Assembly: GCF_017813245.1 (NCBI RefSeq)
Contig: NZ_JAGIQL010000061.1
Coordinates: 1-35,783, forward strand
Length of the DNA: 35,783 bases
Source: Streptomyces montanisoli
GTDB taxonomy: Bacteria > Actinomycetota > Actinomycetes > Streptomycetales > Streptomycetaceae
Direction of reading: 5' to 3'
Shown here: positions 16,207 to 23,652 of the stretch, piece after piece
Numbering within the stretch: position 1 is the stretch's first letter
Layout: each line of letters opens with the position of its first letter
Notes under the pieces: generated by a model
Database searches by the model: none
The model's input: the letters and a program-made list of their open reading frames with translations, nothing else
Told to the model about the DNA's origin: nothing
Program-made: the position numbers and the translations under genes

Positions 16207-16331
16207 GCGGGCCATTCTCCCCGATCGGCACGGCGCCGCCGACCACCCCCGCGCGGGCGGCGACCGGCCGGGTCGCTCGCCGCGCCCCTCGCCGCATCCC
16301 CGGCCGTATCCCCGGCCGCGTCCCGGTGCTC

Positions 16332-17993
16332 TCAGGCCACCGGCTCGTGCGCGGGGGCGCCGGCCCAGCGGTGCAGGGCGGCTTCGAGGGCGGTGACGGC
16401 GGTGGGAGTGGCCTCTGCCTCGTCCGCGGCCCAGGCGACGACGCCGTCGGGACGTACCAGCACCCCGGCGGGCTCGGCCCGCGCCGCCCCTGCCGCATCG
16501 GTGCCGTCGGGCACGCTGCGCACCCGACCGGCCCAGGTCGCGGCGGCGCGGGCGAACGCGCCGTCCGGTGTGCGGTCGAGCAGCATGAAGCCGCCCGCGT
16601 GCGAATGGTTGGCCAGGCGGGAGCCGTCCGCCAGGCGGATGTCGGGGGCGTGCCGTCCGGCCAGCGGGTGGTCGCCGGGCACCTCGACGCGCTGCGTGAC
16701 ACCGGAGATCTTCTTGACCGCGTACGTCGCACCCGAGCGGGTGGCCAGCAGCTCTGCGACGATCTCGCGCAGCGCTACCGACTTGGCGTCCCCGCGCATC
16801 ACCCCGGCCTGCGCGCGCGTCCAGTCGAGCACCCAGGCGCCCAGCGGCCGGCGCTCGGTGTCGTACGTGTCGAGCAGCCCCTCGGGCGCCCAGCCTGCGA
16901 CCACGGCGCCGAGCTTCCAGCCGAGGTTCATCGCGTCGCCGACCCCGAGGTTGAGCCCCTGGCCGCCGAACGGCGAGTGCACGTGGGCGGCGTCCCCGGC
17001 AAGCAGCACACGTCCCGACCGGTACGTCGCGGCCTGGCGGGTGTTGTCGCTCCAGCGGGTCGCGGCGCCGTGCAGGGCGGTCAGCGTGACGTCGGTGCCG
17101 GAGACCCGGCGCAGGCTCGCCTGCATCTCCTCAAGGGTGACGGGCTCCGCGGGCGCGCCCCGGTGGGGCCGGGTGCCTGCGTTTTCGGCATCGTCGCGGC
17201 GAGCAGCGTCGAACTCCACGGTGAACACCCGCCCGGGCTGCGGCCCGCGGCGGTACGCGCCACGCGACGACCACACCCACCCCTCGTCGAGCACCGAGGA
17301 GTCGGCCATGTCGACGACCGCCACGCGCCCGGTGAGTTCGGCGTCGGTGCCGGGGAAGTCGATGCCCGCGAGGCGGCGCACGGTGCTGTGCCCGCCGTCG
17401 CAGCCGACCAGCCACCCGGTGCGTATGGCACCTGCGGTGGTGGAGACGAGCACGCCGTCGCCGGTGTCCTCGAACCCGGTGACCTCGACACCCCGGCGTA
17501 CGGGCACGCCGAGTCGCTCGACATGGGTGGCCAGCAGCCCCTCCAGCTCGCGCTGCGGCACCATCCTCGCTCCGGCGACGGCGGCGTGGGCGGCGAGGTC
17601 GGGGTCGTCCCAGTCGACGAGGCCTGCGTCGATGACCATCCCGGCGAAGTGTCCGGTCATCTGCCGCTGGGCGCCCGCTCCCCGGCCGTCACTGGGCGTC
17701 GCGGCCGCCCCGGCCCCGGCCCCGGCCTTGCGGCCGAACGCCGCGCCCATCCGCTCCATCGTCTCCCGGTGCACCCGCTCGGCCGCGGGCAGCAGTCCGC
17801 GGCGGTCGAGGGCCTCGGCCGTGGGGACGTTGATCCCGCCCGCCTTCATCGAGGTCTCGGGCTCGGCCAGCCGTTCGAGCACCTGCACCGTCACGCCCGA
17901 GAGCGCCAGCTCGGCGGCGAGCACGAGGCCCACGGGCCCGGCGCCGACCACGGTCACGTCCGCGTACATGTCCTGGTTCACGTTCGTAGTCAC
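16332..17993 (-). CDS. FAD-dependent aromatic hydroxylase-type monooxygenase
   Basis: The product is 553 residues of the class A flavin monooxygenase family (PHBH / RdmE / rifampicin monooxygenase relatives). The FAD dinucleotide-binding motif GAGPVGLVLAAELALSG is near residue 17. The second flavin/NADPH motif (GWLVGCDGGHSTVRR, DG motif) is near 195, and GRVLLAGDAAHVHSPFGGQG (GD motif) is near 330. The C-terminal thioredoxin-like part is present. Such enzymes hydroxylate polyketides or inactivate antibiotics. An Ala/Gly-rich stretch near 90 looks like a low-complexity insert. The GTG at 17993 is chosen because it lies seven bases beyond a well-formed -10 element with no ribosome site. It lies downstream of an MFS exporter gene on the same strand. 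Confidence 0.88.
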   Translation of the reverse strand: MTTNVNQDMYADVTVVGAGPVGLVLAAELALSGVTVQVLERLAEPETSMKAGGINVPTAEALDRRGLLPAAERVHRETMERMGAAFGRKAGAGAGAAATPSDGRGAGAQRQMTGHFAGMVIDAGLVDWDDPDLAAHAAVAGARMVPQRELEGLLATHVERLGVPVRRGVEVTGFEDTGDGVLVSTTAGAIRTGWLVGCDGGHSTVRRLAGIDFPGTDAELTGRVAVVDMADSSVLDEGWVWSSRGAYRRGPQPGRVFTVEFDAARRDDAENAGTRPHRGAPAEPVTLEEMQASLRRVSGTDVTLTALHGAATRWSDNTRQAATYRSGRVLLAGDAAHVHSPFGGQGLNLGVGDAMNLGWKLGAVVAGWAPEGLLDTYDTERRPLGAWVLDWTRAQAGVMRGDAKSVALREIVAELLATRSGATYAVKKISGVTQRVEVPGDHPLAGRHAPDIRLADGSRLANHSHAGGFMLLDRTPDGAFARAAATWAGRVRSVPDGTDAAGAARAEPAGVLVRPDGVVAWAADEAEATPTAVTALEAALHRWAGAPAHEPVA

Positions 17994-18029
17994 GAACACT
18001 GTTCTACGTACGAACGACGTTCGCGTCAA
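17994..18029 (-). promoter_or_regulatory. Promoter with two palindromes before the monooxygenase
   Basis: On the minus strand TTGACG (18024-18029) and TAGAAC (18001-18006) are spaced by exactly 17 bases. The spacer includes CGAACG-A-CGTTCG (plus-strand 18011-18023), and GAACA-C-TGTTC (17994-18004) covers the -10 and the start point. The -35 overlaps the MFS stop codon. The related GAAC/GTTC half-sites suggest repressor binding. Confidence 0.65.
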
Positions 18030-19255
18030 GCCCGCCCACGAGTGGGCCGCAGCAACTGCACCAGGGCGATCAGCGCGAGGACGACCAGCGCCACGGCGTA
18101 CCCCATGGCCACGCCGGTCAGGCTGTGCCCCCTGCTGACCAGGTAGCCGGCGACGACAGCGGGTGCGCCCATACCGGCGTACGAGACCAGGTAGACCGCG
18201 GAGAGCAGCCCCGCGCGCTCGTGCGGCTCGACGGAGGAGGCCACGCTGCGGATCGACCCTTGCAGTCCCATCCCGAAGCCGCACCCCGCCACGGCGGTCG
18301 CGGCCATGAAGCCCCATATCGAGCCGGCCTCGATGGCCACGATCGTCGCGGCGACGCCGAGGACGAGGGCCGCGATGCCCTGCAAGAGCTGGGGCCTGGC
18401 CTCCCGATTGCGGTAGACGATCGTCGTGACGAAGGCGAAGCCGGCCATCACGAAGAGCGTCAGGCCACCGAGCGCTATGGAGGTGCTGGCGGCGAGATCG
18501 CGGGCCAGCGCGGGACCGAGTGATCCGTACAGGCCCGCCAGGGCCCAGAAGGCGAACACGGCGGGCGCGGCCGCCAGGAACGCGCGCCGCGCGGCGGGCG
18601 GCACGGTGATGGCCGGCCGCAGGCTCGCGAGCACGCCGGGCCGGGTCTCGCCCGCGTCCAGCATCCGCATCACGCCGACCGCTTGCAGCGCGAAGACCGC
18701 GATGAGCACGAGGTAGATCAGGTGGGTGGGCCAGGGCAGGTAGCCGACGACCAGCCCGGCCACCAGCGACCCGAGACCCGTGCCCGCGCCTGGTGCGGCG
18801 GCGCTGGCGAGCGTGCCGTGCCGCCGGTGCAGGTCGATCATGGCCGCCCCGAGCGTGCCGAGCGCGGCGCCGGCGGCGACGCCCTGGACGACCCGTCCGA
18901 CGAAGAACGGCCCGAACGAGGACGCGGTGGCGAACAGGAGGACGGCGACGGCCTGGCCCGCCAACGCGGCCAGCAGAACAGGGCGACGGCCGACGTGGTT
19001 CGACAGCTCGCCGAGCGCGAGGAGCCCCACGAGCACGGACCCGGCGTAGACGCCGAACACCTCGGTGGTCGTCAGCGCGGTTCCGTGCCAGGCCAGCGCG
19101 TAGTGCTGGTAGAGCGGCGCGGGGGCGGCCGAGGCGGCGAGGAACGAGACGACGATGGAGGCCAGCAGCGCCAGCCCCCGGAGACGCCGCCGGTCCCGGG
19201 CCGGATCCACGGCCGGATCCACGGCCGGACGGGCGGCCTGCATGGTGGCTGTCAT
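18026..19255 (-). CDS. MFS transporter, probable drug exporter
   Basis: The product is 409 residues with about 12 hydrophobic segments and a short basic cytoplasmic N-terminus. The conserved loop 2-3 motif reads GELSNHVGRRPVLLAA near residue 80, typical of the DHA1-type major facilitator family. The gene is divergent from a TetR regulator and followed by an FAD monooxygenase, a common arrangement for export of, and protection from, a toxic small molecule. The ATG at 19255 has GAGGAG six bases upstream. The promoter has an operator in its spacer, so substrate-induced derepression is likely. The substrate is unknown. Confidence 0.87.
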   Translation of the reverse strand: MTATMQAARPAVDPAVDPARDRRRLRGLALLASIVVSFLAASAAPAPLYQHYALAWHGTALTTTEVFGVYAGSVLVGLLALGELSNHVGRRPVLLAALAGQAVAVLLFATASSFGPFFVGRVVQGVAAGAALGTLGAAMIDLHRRHGTLASAAAPGAGTGLGSLVAGLVVGYLPWPTHLIYLVLIAVFALQAVGVMRMLDAGETRPGVLASLRPAITVPPAARRAFLAAAPAVFAFWALAGLYGSLGPALARDLAASTSIALGGLTLFVMAGFAFVTTIVYRNREARPQLLQGIAALVLGVAATIVAIEAGSIWGFMAATAVAGCGFGMGLQGSIRSVASSVEPHERAGLLSAVYLVSYAGMGAPAVVAGYLVSRGHSLTGVAMGYAVALVVLALIALVQLLRPTRGRA

Positions 19256-19270
19256 GGGTGACTCCTCGAA

Positions 19271-19334
19271 TGAACAGACAGGTCTGTCTGGTAGGCCAGG
19301 ATGCCAGCGTAGACAGACCTGTCTGTTCAGTCAA
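19271..19334. promoter_or_regulatory. Twin mirror-image operators and MFS promoter
   Basis: TGAACAGACAGGTCTGTCT (19271-19289) and its exact reverse complement (19311-19329) lie 21 bases apart. Each contains a palindrome, ACAGAC-NN-GTCTGT. On the minus strand TTGACT (19329-19334) and TACGCT (19306-19311) form an MFS promoter with a 17-base spacer filled by the right operator. The left operator lies near the MFS ribosome site. Confidence 0.85.
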
Positions 19335-19375
19335 TCGATAGAATGGGCCTCAGGACCCATGAGGGGAGCGGATCG

Positions 19376-19972
19376 GTGTCCATGGAGACGATGAGCAAGC
19401 GACTCGACAGCAACCGCTCGCCGCGCGAGCGGTTGCTGGAGACCGCCAACAGGCTGTTCTACGCCGAGGGAATCCACACCGTCGGGATCGATCGCATCCT
19501 CAAGGAGGCCGGCGTCGCGAAGGCGTCGCTCTACAAGACGTTCGGCAACAAGGAAGGGCTGGTGAAGGCCTACCTGGAGGGCCGTCACCAGCGTCAGGTC
19601 ACCCGCATCCAGACGGCCCTGGAACGCGCGGGCACCGACCCGCGCGAGCGGCTGCTCGCCGTCTTCGATGCGCAGGCCACGCTCTTCGCCGAGCCCGACT
19701 TCCACGGCTGCCCGTTCGCGGCCGCGGCCGCCGAGGAGCGCCCGGGCGGCGAGATCGAGCTGATGTCCGCCGGCTATCGCAACTACGCGCGCGAAGTCTT
19801 CCGCGGGCTCGCCGAGGCAGCAGGCGCGGCCGACCCCGGCACGCTGGCCCGCCAGTTGCACCTCGTCTACGACGGCGCCCTGCATGCCGCCCGCATGGAC
19901 CGCGACCCGGGGGTCGCGGTCGTGGCCCGGGCCACGGGCGCGGTCCTGGTGGACGCGGCGCTCGCGCACTGA
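19376..19972 (+). CDS. TetR-family transcriptional regulator
   Basis: The product is 198 residues. The N-terminal helix-turn-helix spans about residues 20-65 (RLFYAEGIHTVGIDRILKEAG, then KASLYKTFGNKEGLVKAYL), followed by an all-helical ligand-binding domain with FHGCPFAAAAAEE near 110, seen in the YcdC/TetR_C subgroup. It is divergent from an MFS exporter, with two strong operators in the 120-base gap, so it most likely represses the exporter and itself. The GTG start at 19376 has GGGGAG seven bases upstream; ATGs at 19343 and 19391 are alternatives. The effector is probably the exporter's substrate. Confidence 0.86.
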   Translation: MSMETMSKRLDSNRSPRERLLETANRLFYAEGIHTVGIDRILKEAGVAKASLYKTFGNKEGLVKAYLEGRHQRQVTRIQTALERAGTDPRERLLAVFDAQATLFAEPDFHGCPFAAAAAEERPGGEIELMSAGYRNYAREVFRGLAEAAGAADPGTLARQLHLVYDGALHAARMDRDPGVAVVARATGAVLVDAALAH

Positions 19973-20045
19973 GGTCGCCGACGCGGCGGGGGGACGGCCC
20001 GGCGCGCGGGCCCCGGGATCGCCGGGTACGCCGGGCGGCCGCGGA

Positions 20046-20420
20046 TCAGCCCGCGGAGACCGTCACCCGTACCGTGCCGTCCGGACCCGCGAGCAGCACG
20101 GGCGTGGCGGCACCGCCCAGGTCGCGCACGGCCGCGCGGTCCTCGTCGGAGACCGCCTCCGAGGCCGAGACCACGGCCGCCGCCTCCAGCGACGTGGCGC
20201 CACTGGCGACGGCCATCGCCACCGCCGTGCGCAGTGCGCTCAGCCGCAGCGAGTCGAGGGCGACGGTACCGGCGACGTACGTACGGCCCGTCTCGTCCCG
20301 CACGGCCGCACCCTCAGGCACGCCGTTGCGCGCACGGGCGCTGCGCGCCAACGTGACGATCTTGCGGTCCTCCGGGTCGAGGGCGGCGCCTTCCTGACCT
20401 GGTCCGGTGCTCTGCGTCAT
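20046..20420 (-). CDS. Cytidine-deaminase-like protein, probably non-catalytic
   Basis: The product is 124 residues and resembles the cytidine deaminase fold that sits next to era in streptomycetes (annotated there as cytidine deaminase). The sheet-helix pattern is visible (AAVRDETGRTYVAGTVALD, then LSALRTAVAMAVASGA, then AAAVVSASE). However, the active-site (C/H)AE and PCxxC motifs are missing, so the zinc site cannot form. It may be structural, regulatory or RNA-binding. The ATG at 20420 lies seven bases after the -10-like TATGCT with no ribosome site, indicating a leaderless mRNA. An accessory cassette of about 3.6 kb now separates it from era. Confidence 0.72.
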   Translation of the reverse strand: MTQSTGPGQEGAALDPEDRKIVTLARSARARNGVPEGAAVRDETGRTYVAGTVALDSLRLSALRTAVAMAVASGATSLEAAAVVSASEAVSDEDRAAVRDLGGAATPVLLAGPDGTVRVTVSAG

Positions 20421-20427
20421 GGACCAA

Positions 20428-20433
20428 AGCATA
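20428..20433 (-). promoter_or_regulatory. Candidate -10 element of the cytidine-deaminase-like gene
   Basis: TATGCT on the minus strand is seven bases from the ATG at 20420, so transcription should begin at the start codon. Confidence 0.45.
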
Positions 20434-20550
20434 GGCCGGGCCCCGGTATCGGCCCGCGACCGGACGGAGGAGGCGGGGCCCTTTCCCGAACGCTCCGGGC
20501 CCAGGACAATCACGTCCCGACTGGGCCGCTCGCGAAAGGATGGATGCCGC

Positions 20551-21138
20551 ATGCTGACGTACACCAAGGACACCTCCCCCGCGGCGTGGCTCTTCGAGTC
20601 GGGCGCTTCCGTGGAGCACTTGGCCCTGTACGGGCCCGCGGCGTTCCAGGAGTACGCAAGACTTCGCTACATCCCGGATCCCACCGGGCCCGGACTGGCG
20701 GGAGCCGACGTCCAGTTGCCGGACGACCACCCGACAGAAATCGAGCAGGCCCGAAGAGTGCTCCGCGCACTCGGCGCGCACACCCGCACCCCGGACAGGT
20801 GTTTCTTCTGCCTGTGGGAGGGCTACGGCGAGGGGTACGTCGACCTCGCGCTGACCCGTGGGCCACTGGTCATCACGGCAGGCCGCCGCCACGTCCTGTA
20901 CACAGGCGTCCTGGACGAGGTGGAGAACTGGGAAGCCCAGTTCGGCGAGGGCGGGCCGTGCCCGCCCCCGGCCTACGTCTGGCCGGCGGACCACCGATGG
21001 TGCTTCACCAGCGACGTAGATCCCCACTGGGCGGGCATCGGAGCGGATACCGCCGCGATCGAGGCACTGACGGCCAGGACCGACGTGGACGTCGTACGCT
21101 GCTCGCCCGCCGACCCCGTGCCGTATTACGAGGGTTGA
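20551..21138 (+). CDS. Uncharacterised streptomycete protein
   Basis: The product is 195 residues with no signal peptide or membrane segment. I know similar streptomycete proteins only as hypotheticals. Recurring features are DRCFFCLWEGYGEGYV near residue 85 (two Cys in CFFC), a YTGVLDEVENW segment near 115, and PADHRWCFTSDVDPHWAGIGAD near 148, which is rich in Trp and Asp. The ATG at 20551 has AAAGGA about ten bases upstream. Its 3' end overlaps the convergent small gene at 21126 by 13 bases. Function unknown. Confidence 0.75.
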   Translation: MLTYTKDTSPAAWLFESGASVEHLALYGPAAFQEYARLRYIPDPTGPGLAGADVQLPDDHPTEIEQARRVLRALGAHTRTPDRCFFCLWEGYGEGYVDLALTRGPLVITAGRRHVLYTGVLDEVENWEAQFGEGGPCPPPAYVWPADHRWCFTSDVDPHWAGIGADTAAIEALTARTDVDVVRCSPADPVPYYEG

Positions 21139-21341
21139 CGACGGAGGGAGAGGCGCAGCGCGTTCTCCTCGACGACTCGCGCGCGTAGTTGCCGCAGCAG
21201 CGCGGAGTCGCCGTCCGCGTCGGCGCCGTCCGCGTCGCCGACGCCGTCCGCCGCAGCGTCCGGGCCGGGACGGCACCGCGGGCACGCGCACGGCGGGAAG
21301 CGCAACGGGTTGAACTCCGGCGATCCCGCGTCCCGTTCCAT
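21126..21341 (-). CDS. Small cysteine-containing protein (second of pair)
   Basis: The product is 71 residues. The N-terminus holds FPPCACPRCRPG (CxCxxC, possible metal site), then an Ala/Asp/Gly-rich linker, then a helix LRARVVEENALRLSL. Small proteins with this plan occur near Scr1-type regulator genes in streptomycetes. The ATG overlaps the stop of the upstream small gene as ATGA, so the two are coupled. A promoter was not recognised. Function unknown. Confidence 0.6.
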   Translation of the reverse strand: MERDAGSPEFNPLRFPPCACPRCRPGPDAAADGVGDADGADADGDSALLRQLRARVVEENALRLSLRRQPS

Positions 21342-21535
21342 CACTCCGGCCTCCGCGCGATGCAGTCTGCCGACGCCTGATGGCGCCGGAGCAGCACCCG
21401 GCAGTCCGCAGCCCTGCTGTAGTCGCGCTGGGCGTTGGCGACAGCCTCGGCCAGTCTGAGCTCCCCGCAGGATCGGCAGGGGGCGGGGGCGTGAAGTGGT
21501 TCGTGAGCGTCGCGTGGATCGCCTTCCGCGCACAC
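21341..21535 (-). CDS. Small cysteine-containing protein (first of pair)
   Basis: The product is 64 residues. It has PCRSCGELRLAEAVANAQRD near residue 19, two further cysteines in the C-terminal half, and an alpha-helical segment with LLRRHQASADC. This resembles a short streptomycete family found near XRE/DUF397 modules. The GTG start at 21535 has GAGGAG five bases upstream. The stop codon overlaps the next gene's ATG. It is divergent from the HTH regulator at 21643, which suggests a shared regulatory region. Function unknown. Confidence 0.65.
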   Translation of the reverse strand: MCAEGDPRDAHEPLHAPAPCRSCGELRLAEAVANAQRDYSRAADCRVLLRRHQASADCIARRPE

Positions 21536-21642
21536 GGCAGCTCCTCTCCGTAGTCATTCCACTACCAAGGGCGTTCAGCGTCGCCTAGAGTCGGAGCACC
21601 TTCAACTTGCAGGCTTTGCACGGAGAGTCAGGCGGTGGACGG

Positions 21643-22476
21643 TTGAACCGGAAAGAGCTGGACCCGGAGAAGTCACCCATGGCGGCGTTCGGCCAGCGGC
21701 TACGAGCGTTACGGGACGAGCGCGGGTGGACGCAGGACGAGCTCGGGGAACGCATGGGCTGGTCCGGGACGCACATTTCCGCCATCGAAACTGGTCGCAG
21801 ACCCCCAACTACGCGTTTCGCGAGGAACGCTGACACCGCGCTCGGGACCGGCGGCAGGCTGGAGCGCCAGAGTCAGGCCGTACGCCAGAACTCCCTGCTG
21901 GAAGGCTTTCCGGAGTACGTCGAGTACGAGGGCCGGGCTGTGGAAATCCGGCTGTACGAGATCGGAATCATCCCCGGGCTGCTGCAGACACCCGACTACG
22001 CAAGGGTTCTGGCCGACGCCGCCTTGCGGCGAGGTGCCATCACGCCCGAACAGGCGGATGAGCGGGTGGCCTTTCTGGCTCAGCGGCAGTCGGCACTGAC
22101 GCGACCGCAGCCACCGATGGTCATGTTGGTCATGGACGAGAGCTGCATCCGTCAGGCCGTCGGCGGCAGTGACGTGATGGAGGCGCAGCTACGAAAGCTG
22201 GTCGAGTTCGCCGAGCTGCCGAACACTGTCCTCCAGATCGCCCCGTTCACCATGGGCGAGCGCCGTCCGGTCGACCTGCCGATCAACCTCCTCACGCTGC
22301 CAGACCGGTCCGTGGCCGCATATGCCGAGGCCCAGACCCGGGGCCATCTGGACCGTGAGATCACACTCGTCGTGCCGATTCTGACGGCCTACCATCAGCT
22401 ACAGGCCGGAGCGCTGTCGCAGGCGGCTTCCGTGGCGATGATCGAGAAGGCAGTGAAAGGGAAGTTCCGTGACTGA
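21643..22476 (+). CDS. Scr1-type XRE regulator with DUF5753 domain
   Basis: The product is 277 residues. An N-terminal XRE helix-turn-helix covers about residues 12-60 (FGQRLRALRDERGWTQDELG, then GTHISAIETGRRPPT). A DUF5753 domain follows, with IPGLLQTPDYARVLAD near 110, PMVMLVMDESCIRQAVGG near 160 and LPNTVLQIAPF near 193. Streptomyces genomes carry many such regulators paired with a DUF397 protein, including WhiJ-like and AbaA-type examples that influence development and antibiotics. The start is placed at TTG 21643, giving LNRKELDPEKSP, the common family N-terminus. The next gene overlaps by eight bases. Confidence 0.88.
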   Translation: MNRKELDPEKSPMAAFGQRLRALRDERGWTQDELGERMGWSGTHISAIETGRRPPTTRFARNADTALGTGGRLERQSQAVRQNSLLEGFPEYVEYEGRAVEIRLYEIGIIPGLLQTPDYARVLADAALRRGAITPEQADERVAFLAQRQSALTRPQPPMVMLVMDESCIRQAVGGSDVMEAQLRKLVEFAELPNTVLQIAPFTMGERRPVDLPINLLTLPDRSVAAYAEAQTRGHLDREITLVVPILTAYHQLQAGALSQAASVAMIEKAVKGKFRD

Positions 22477-22675
22477 CAAGCCCCACTGGCACACGTCCTC
22501 TTACAGCAACAACGGCGGCAACTGTGTCGAGGTGGCGGCGAATCTGGTTGCACGCCACGGCATCGTCCCCGTCCGCGACTCGAAGGCCCCCGCCGGCCCC
22601 ATGCTCAACCTGTCCGCCGGCGCCTACTCCTCCTTCGTCGCCGGGATCAAGGCGGGACGGCTCCGCACGTCCTAA
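22469..22675 (+). CDS. DUF397 partner protein
   Basis: The product is 68 residues of the DUF397 family. The signature is HTSSYSNNGGNCVEVAA near residue 8, then VPVRDSKAP, then AYSSFVAGIKAG. DUF397 proteins are nearly always encoded directly after an Scr1/XRE-DUF5753 regulator, as here, and are thought to modulate it in a toxin-antitoxin-like way. The GTG start lies inside the regulator's last codons (eight-base overlap). Its TAA stop overlaps the stop of the convergent MmyB-like gene. Confidence 0.9.
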   Translation: MTDKPHWHTSSYSNNGGNCVEVAANLVARHGIVPVRDSKAPAGPMLNLSAGAYSSFVAGIKAGRLRTS

Positions 22676-23520
22676 CGGGTCGCGCGCAGCGAGGCGAGGA
22701 GCCGCAGACGGTCCTCGTCGGCGCTGCCCGGCTCCGTCGTGAAGACGAGCAGGAACGGGCCGGTCCTGCCGGGCACCGGGTAGGTGTCCCAGTCCAGGAC
22801 GATCTCGCCGACCTCGGGGACGTGGAAGGCCTTGGTGCCGCTGACCGACGCGCGCACGTCGTGGCGTGCCCACAGACGCCGGAACTCGGCGCTGCGGATG
22901 GACAGTTCCCCCACGATCGCGGTGGCGCGCGGATGCGTGGGGTCGGTGGCGACGGCGGCGCGCATCATGCCGATGTAGTCGAGGGCCTGCCGCTCCCAGT
23001 CGGGGCAGGACCGGCCGCCGGTCAGTGTGTCGTCGAACATCAGCAGGAGCATGTTGCGCCGCTGGGGCGGATAGTCGTCGGGGCTGCCGAGCAGCGCCTC
23101 CGCCATCGGGTTCCAGGCAAGCAGGTCGAGGTGGCGGCCGAGGACGACCGCCGGGGTGTCCATGACGCCCAGCAGCCGCCGCGTGCGGCCGGGCACCATT
23201 TCCGGGCCGTGGTCCACCTCGGCGGGCATCGGCCGCCTGGCCGCCCGGGCCAGGGTGAACAGGTGTGCGCGCTCCTCATCGTCGAGGCCGAGCGCGGCGG
23301 CGAGCGCGTCCAGGACGGCGTCGGACGGGCGCACCTCGCGGCCCTGCTCCATGCGCTGGTAGTAGTCGGTGCTCAGCCCGGCCAGCAGGGCCAGCTCCTC
23401 GCGCCGCAGCCCGGCGACCTTGCGCCGGCCGCCCGGTTCAAGGCCGACTTCGTGCGGGCGCAGCCTGGCGCGCCGGGCGCGCAGGAAGTCTCCGAGCTCG
23501 CGGGCGTAGGGATGGGCCAT
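22672..23520 (-). CDS. XRE regulator with MmyB-like ligand domain
   Basis: The product is 282 residues. The N-terminal helix-turn-helix spans about residues 8-65 (LGDFLRARRARLRPHEVGL, then LALLAGLSTDYYQRMEQG). The C-terminal MmyB-like (PAS-fold, fatty-acid-binding) domain has LDLLAWNPMAEALLG near 130, SAEFRRLWARHDVR near 213 and LVFTTEPGSADEDRL near 260. It lies divergent from a short-chain dehydrogenase with a palindrome in the 132-base gap, so regulation of that gene is likely, as is common for this family. ATG at 23520. Confidence 0.9.
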   Translation of the reverse strand: MAHPYARELGDFLRARRARLRPHEVGLEPGGRRKVAGLRREELALLAGLSTDYYQRMEQGREVRPSDAVLDALAAALGLDDEERAHLFTLARAARRPMPAEVDHGPEMVPGRTRRLLGVMDTPAVVLGRHLDLLAWNPMAEALLGSPDDYPPQRRNMLLLMFDDTLTGGRSCPDWERQALDYIGMMRAAVATDPTHPRATAIVGELSIRSAEFRRLWARHDVRASVSGTKAFHVPEVGEIVLDWDTYPVPGRTGPFLLVFTTEPGSADEDRLRLLASLRATR

Positions 23521-23554
23521 GAGGCCAGTGTGCCGCGTTCCTCGGCGCGCAAGG

Positions 23555-23571
23555 TAGGTCCCGCGGACCTA
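23555..23571. promoter_or_regulatory. Palindromic operator between regulator and dehydrogenase
   Basis: TAGGTCC-CGC-GGACCTA is a 17-bp palindrome with seven-base arms and a CGC centre. It lies 35 bases upstream of the MmyB-like regulator and 82 bases upstream of the dehydrogenase. Confidence 0.65.
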
Positions 23572-23652
23572 GGCAACCGGGGACGACGGAACCGGCCCGC
23601 GTCGCGCCTAGCGTCGTCCGTCCGCCCCACCGATACCCCGAGGGAGCAGCGG

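Noticed and set aside
14983..18138. A 1051-codon plus-strand open frame
   Set aside because: It runs antisense through era and the monooxygenase, has low-complexity Arg/Ser/Pro composition and no domain. It is a GC-bias shadow.
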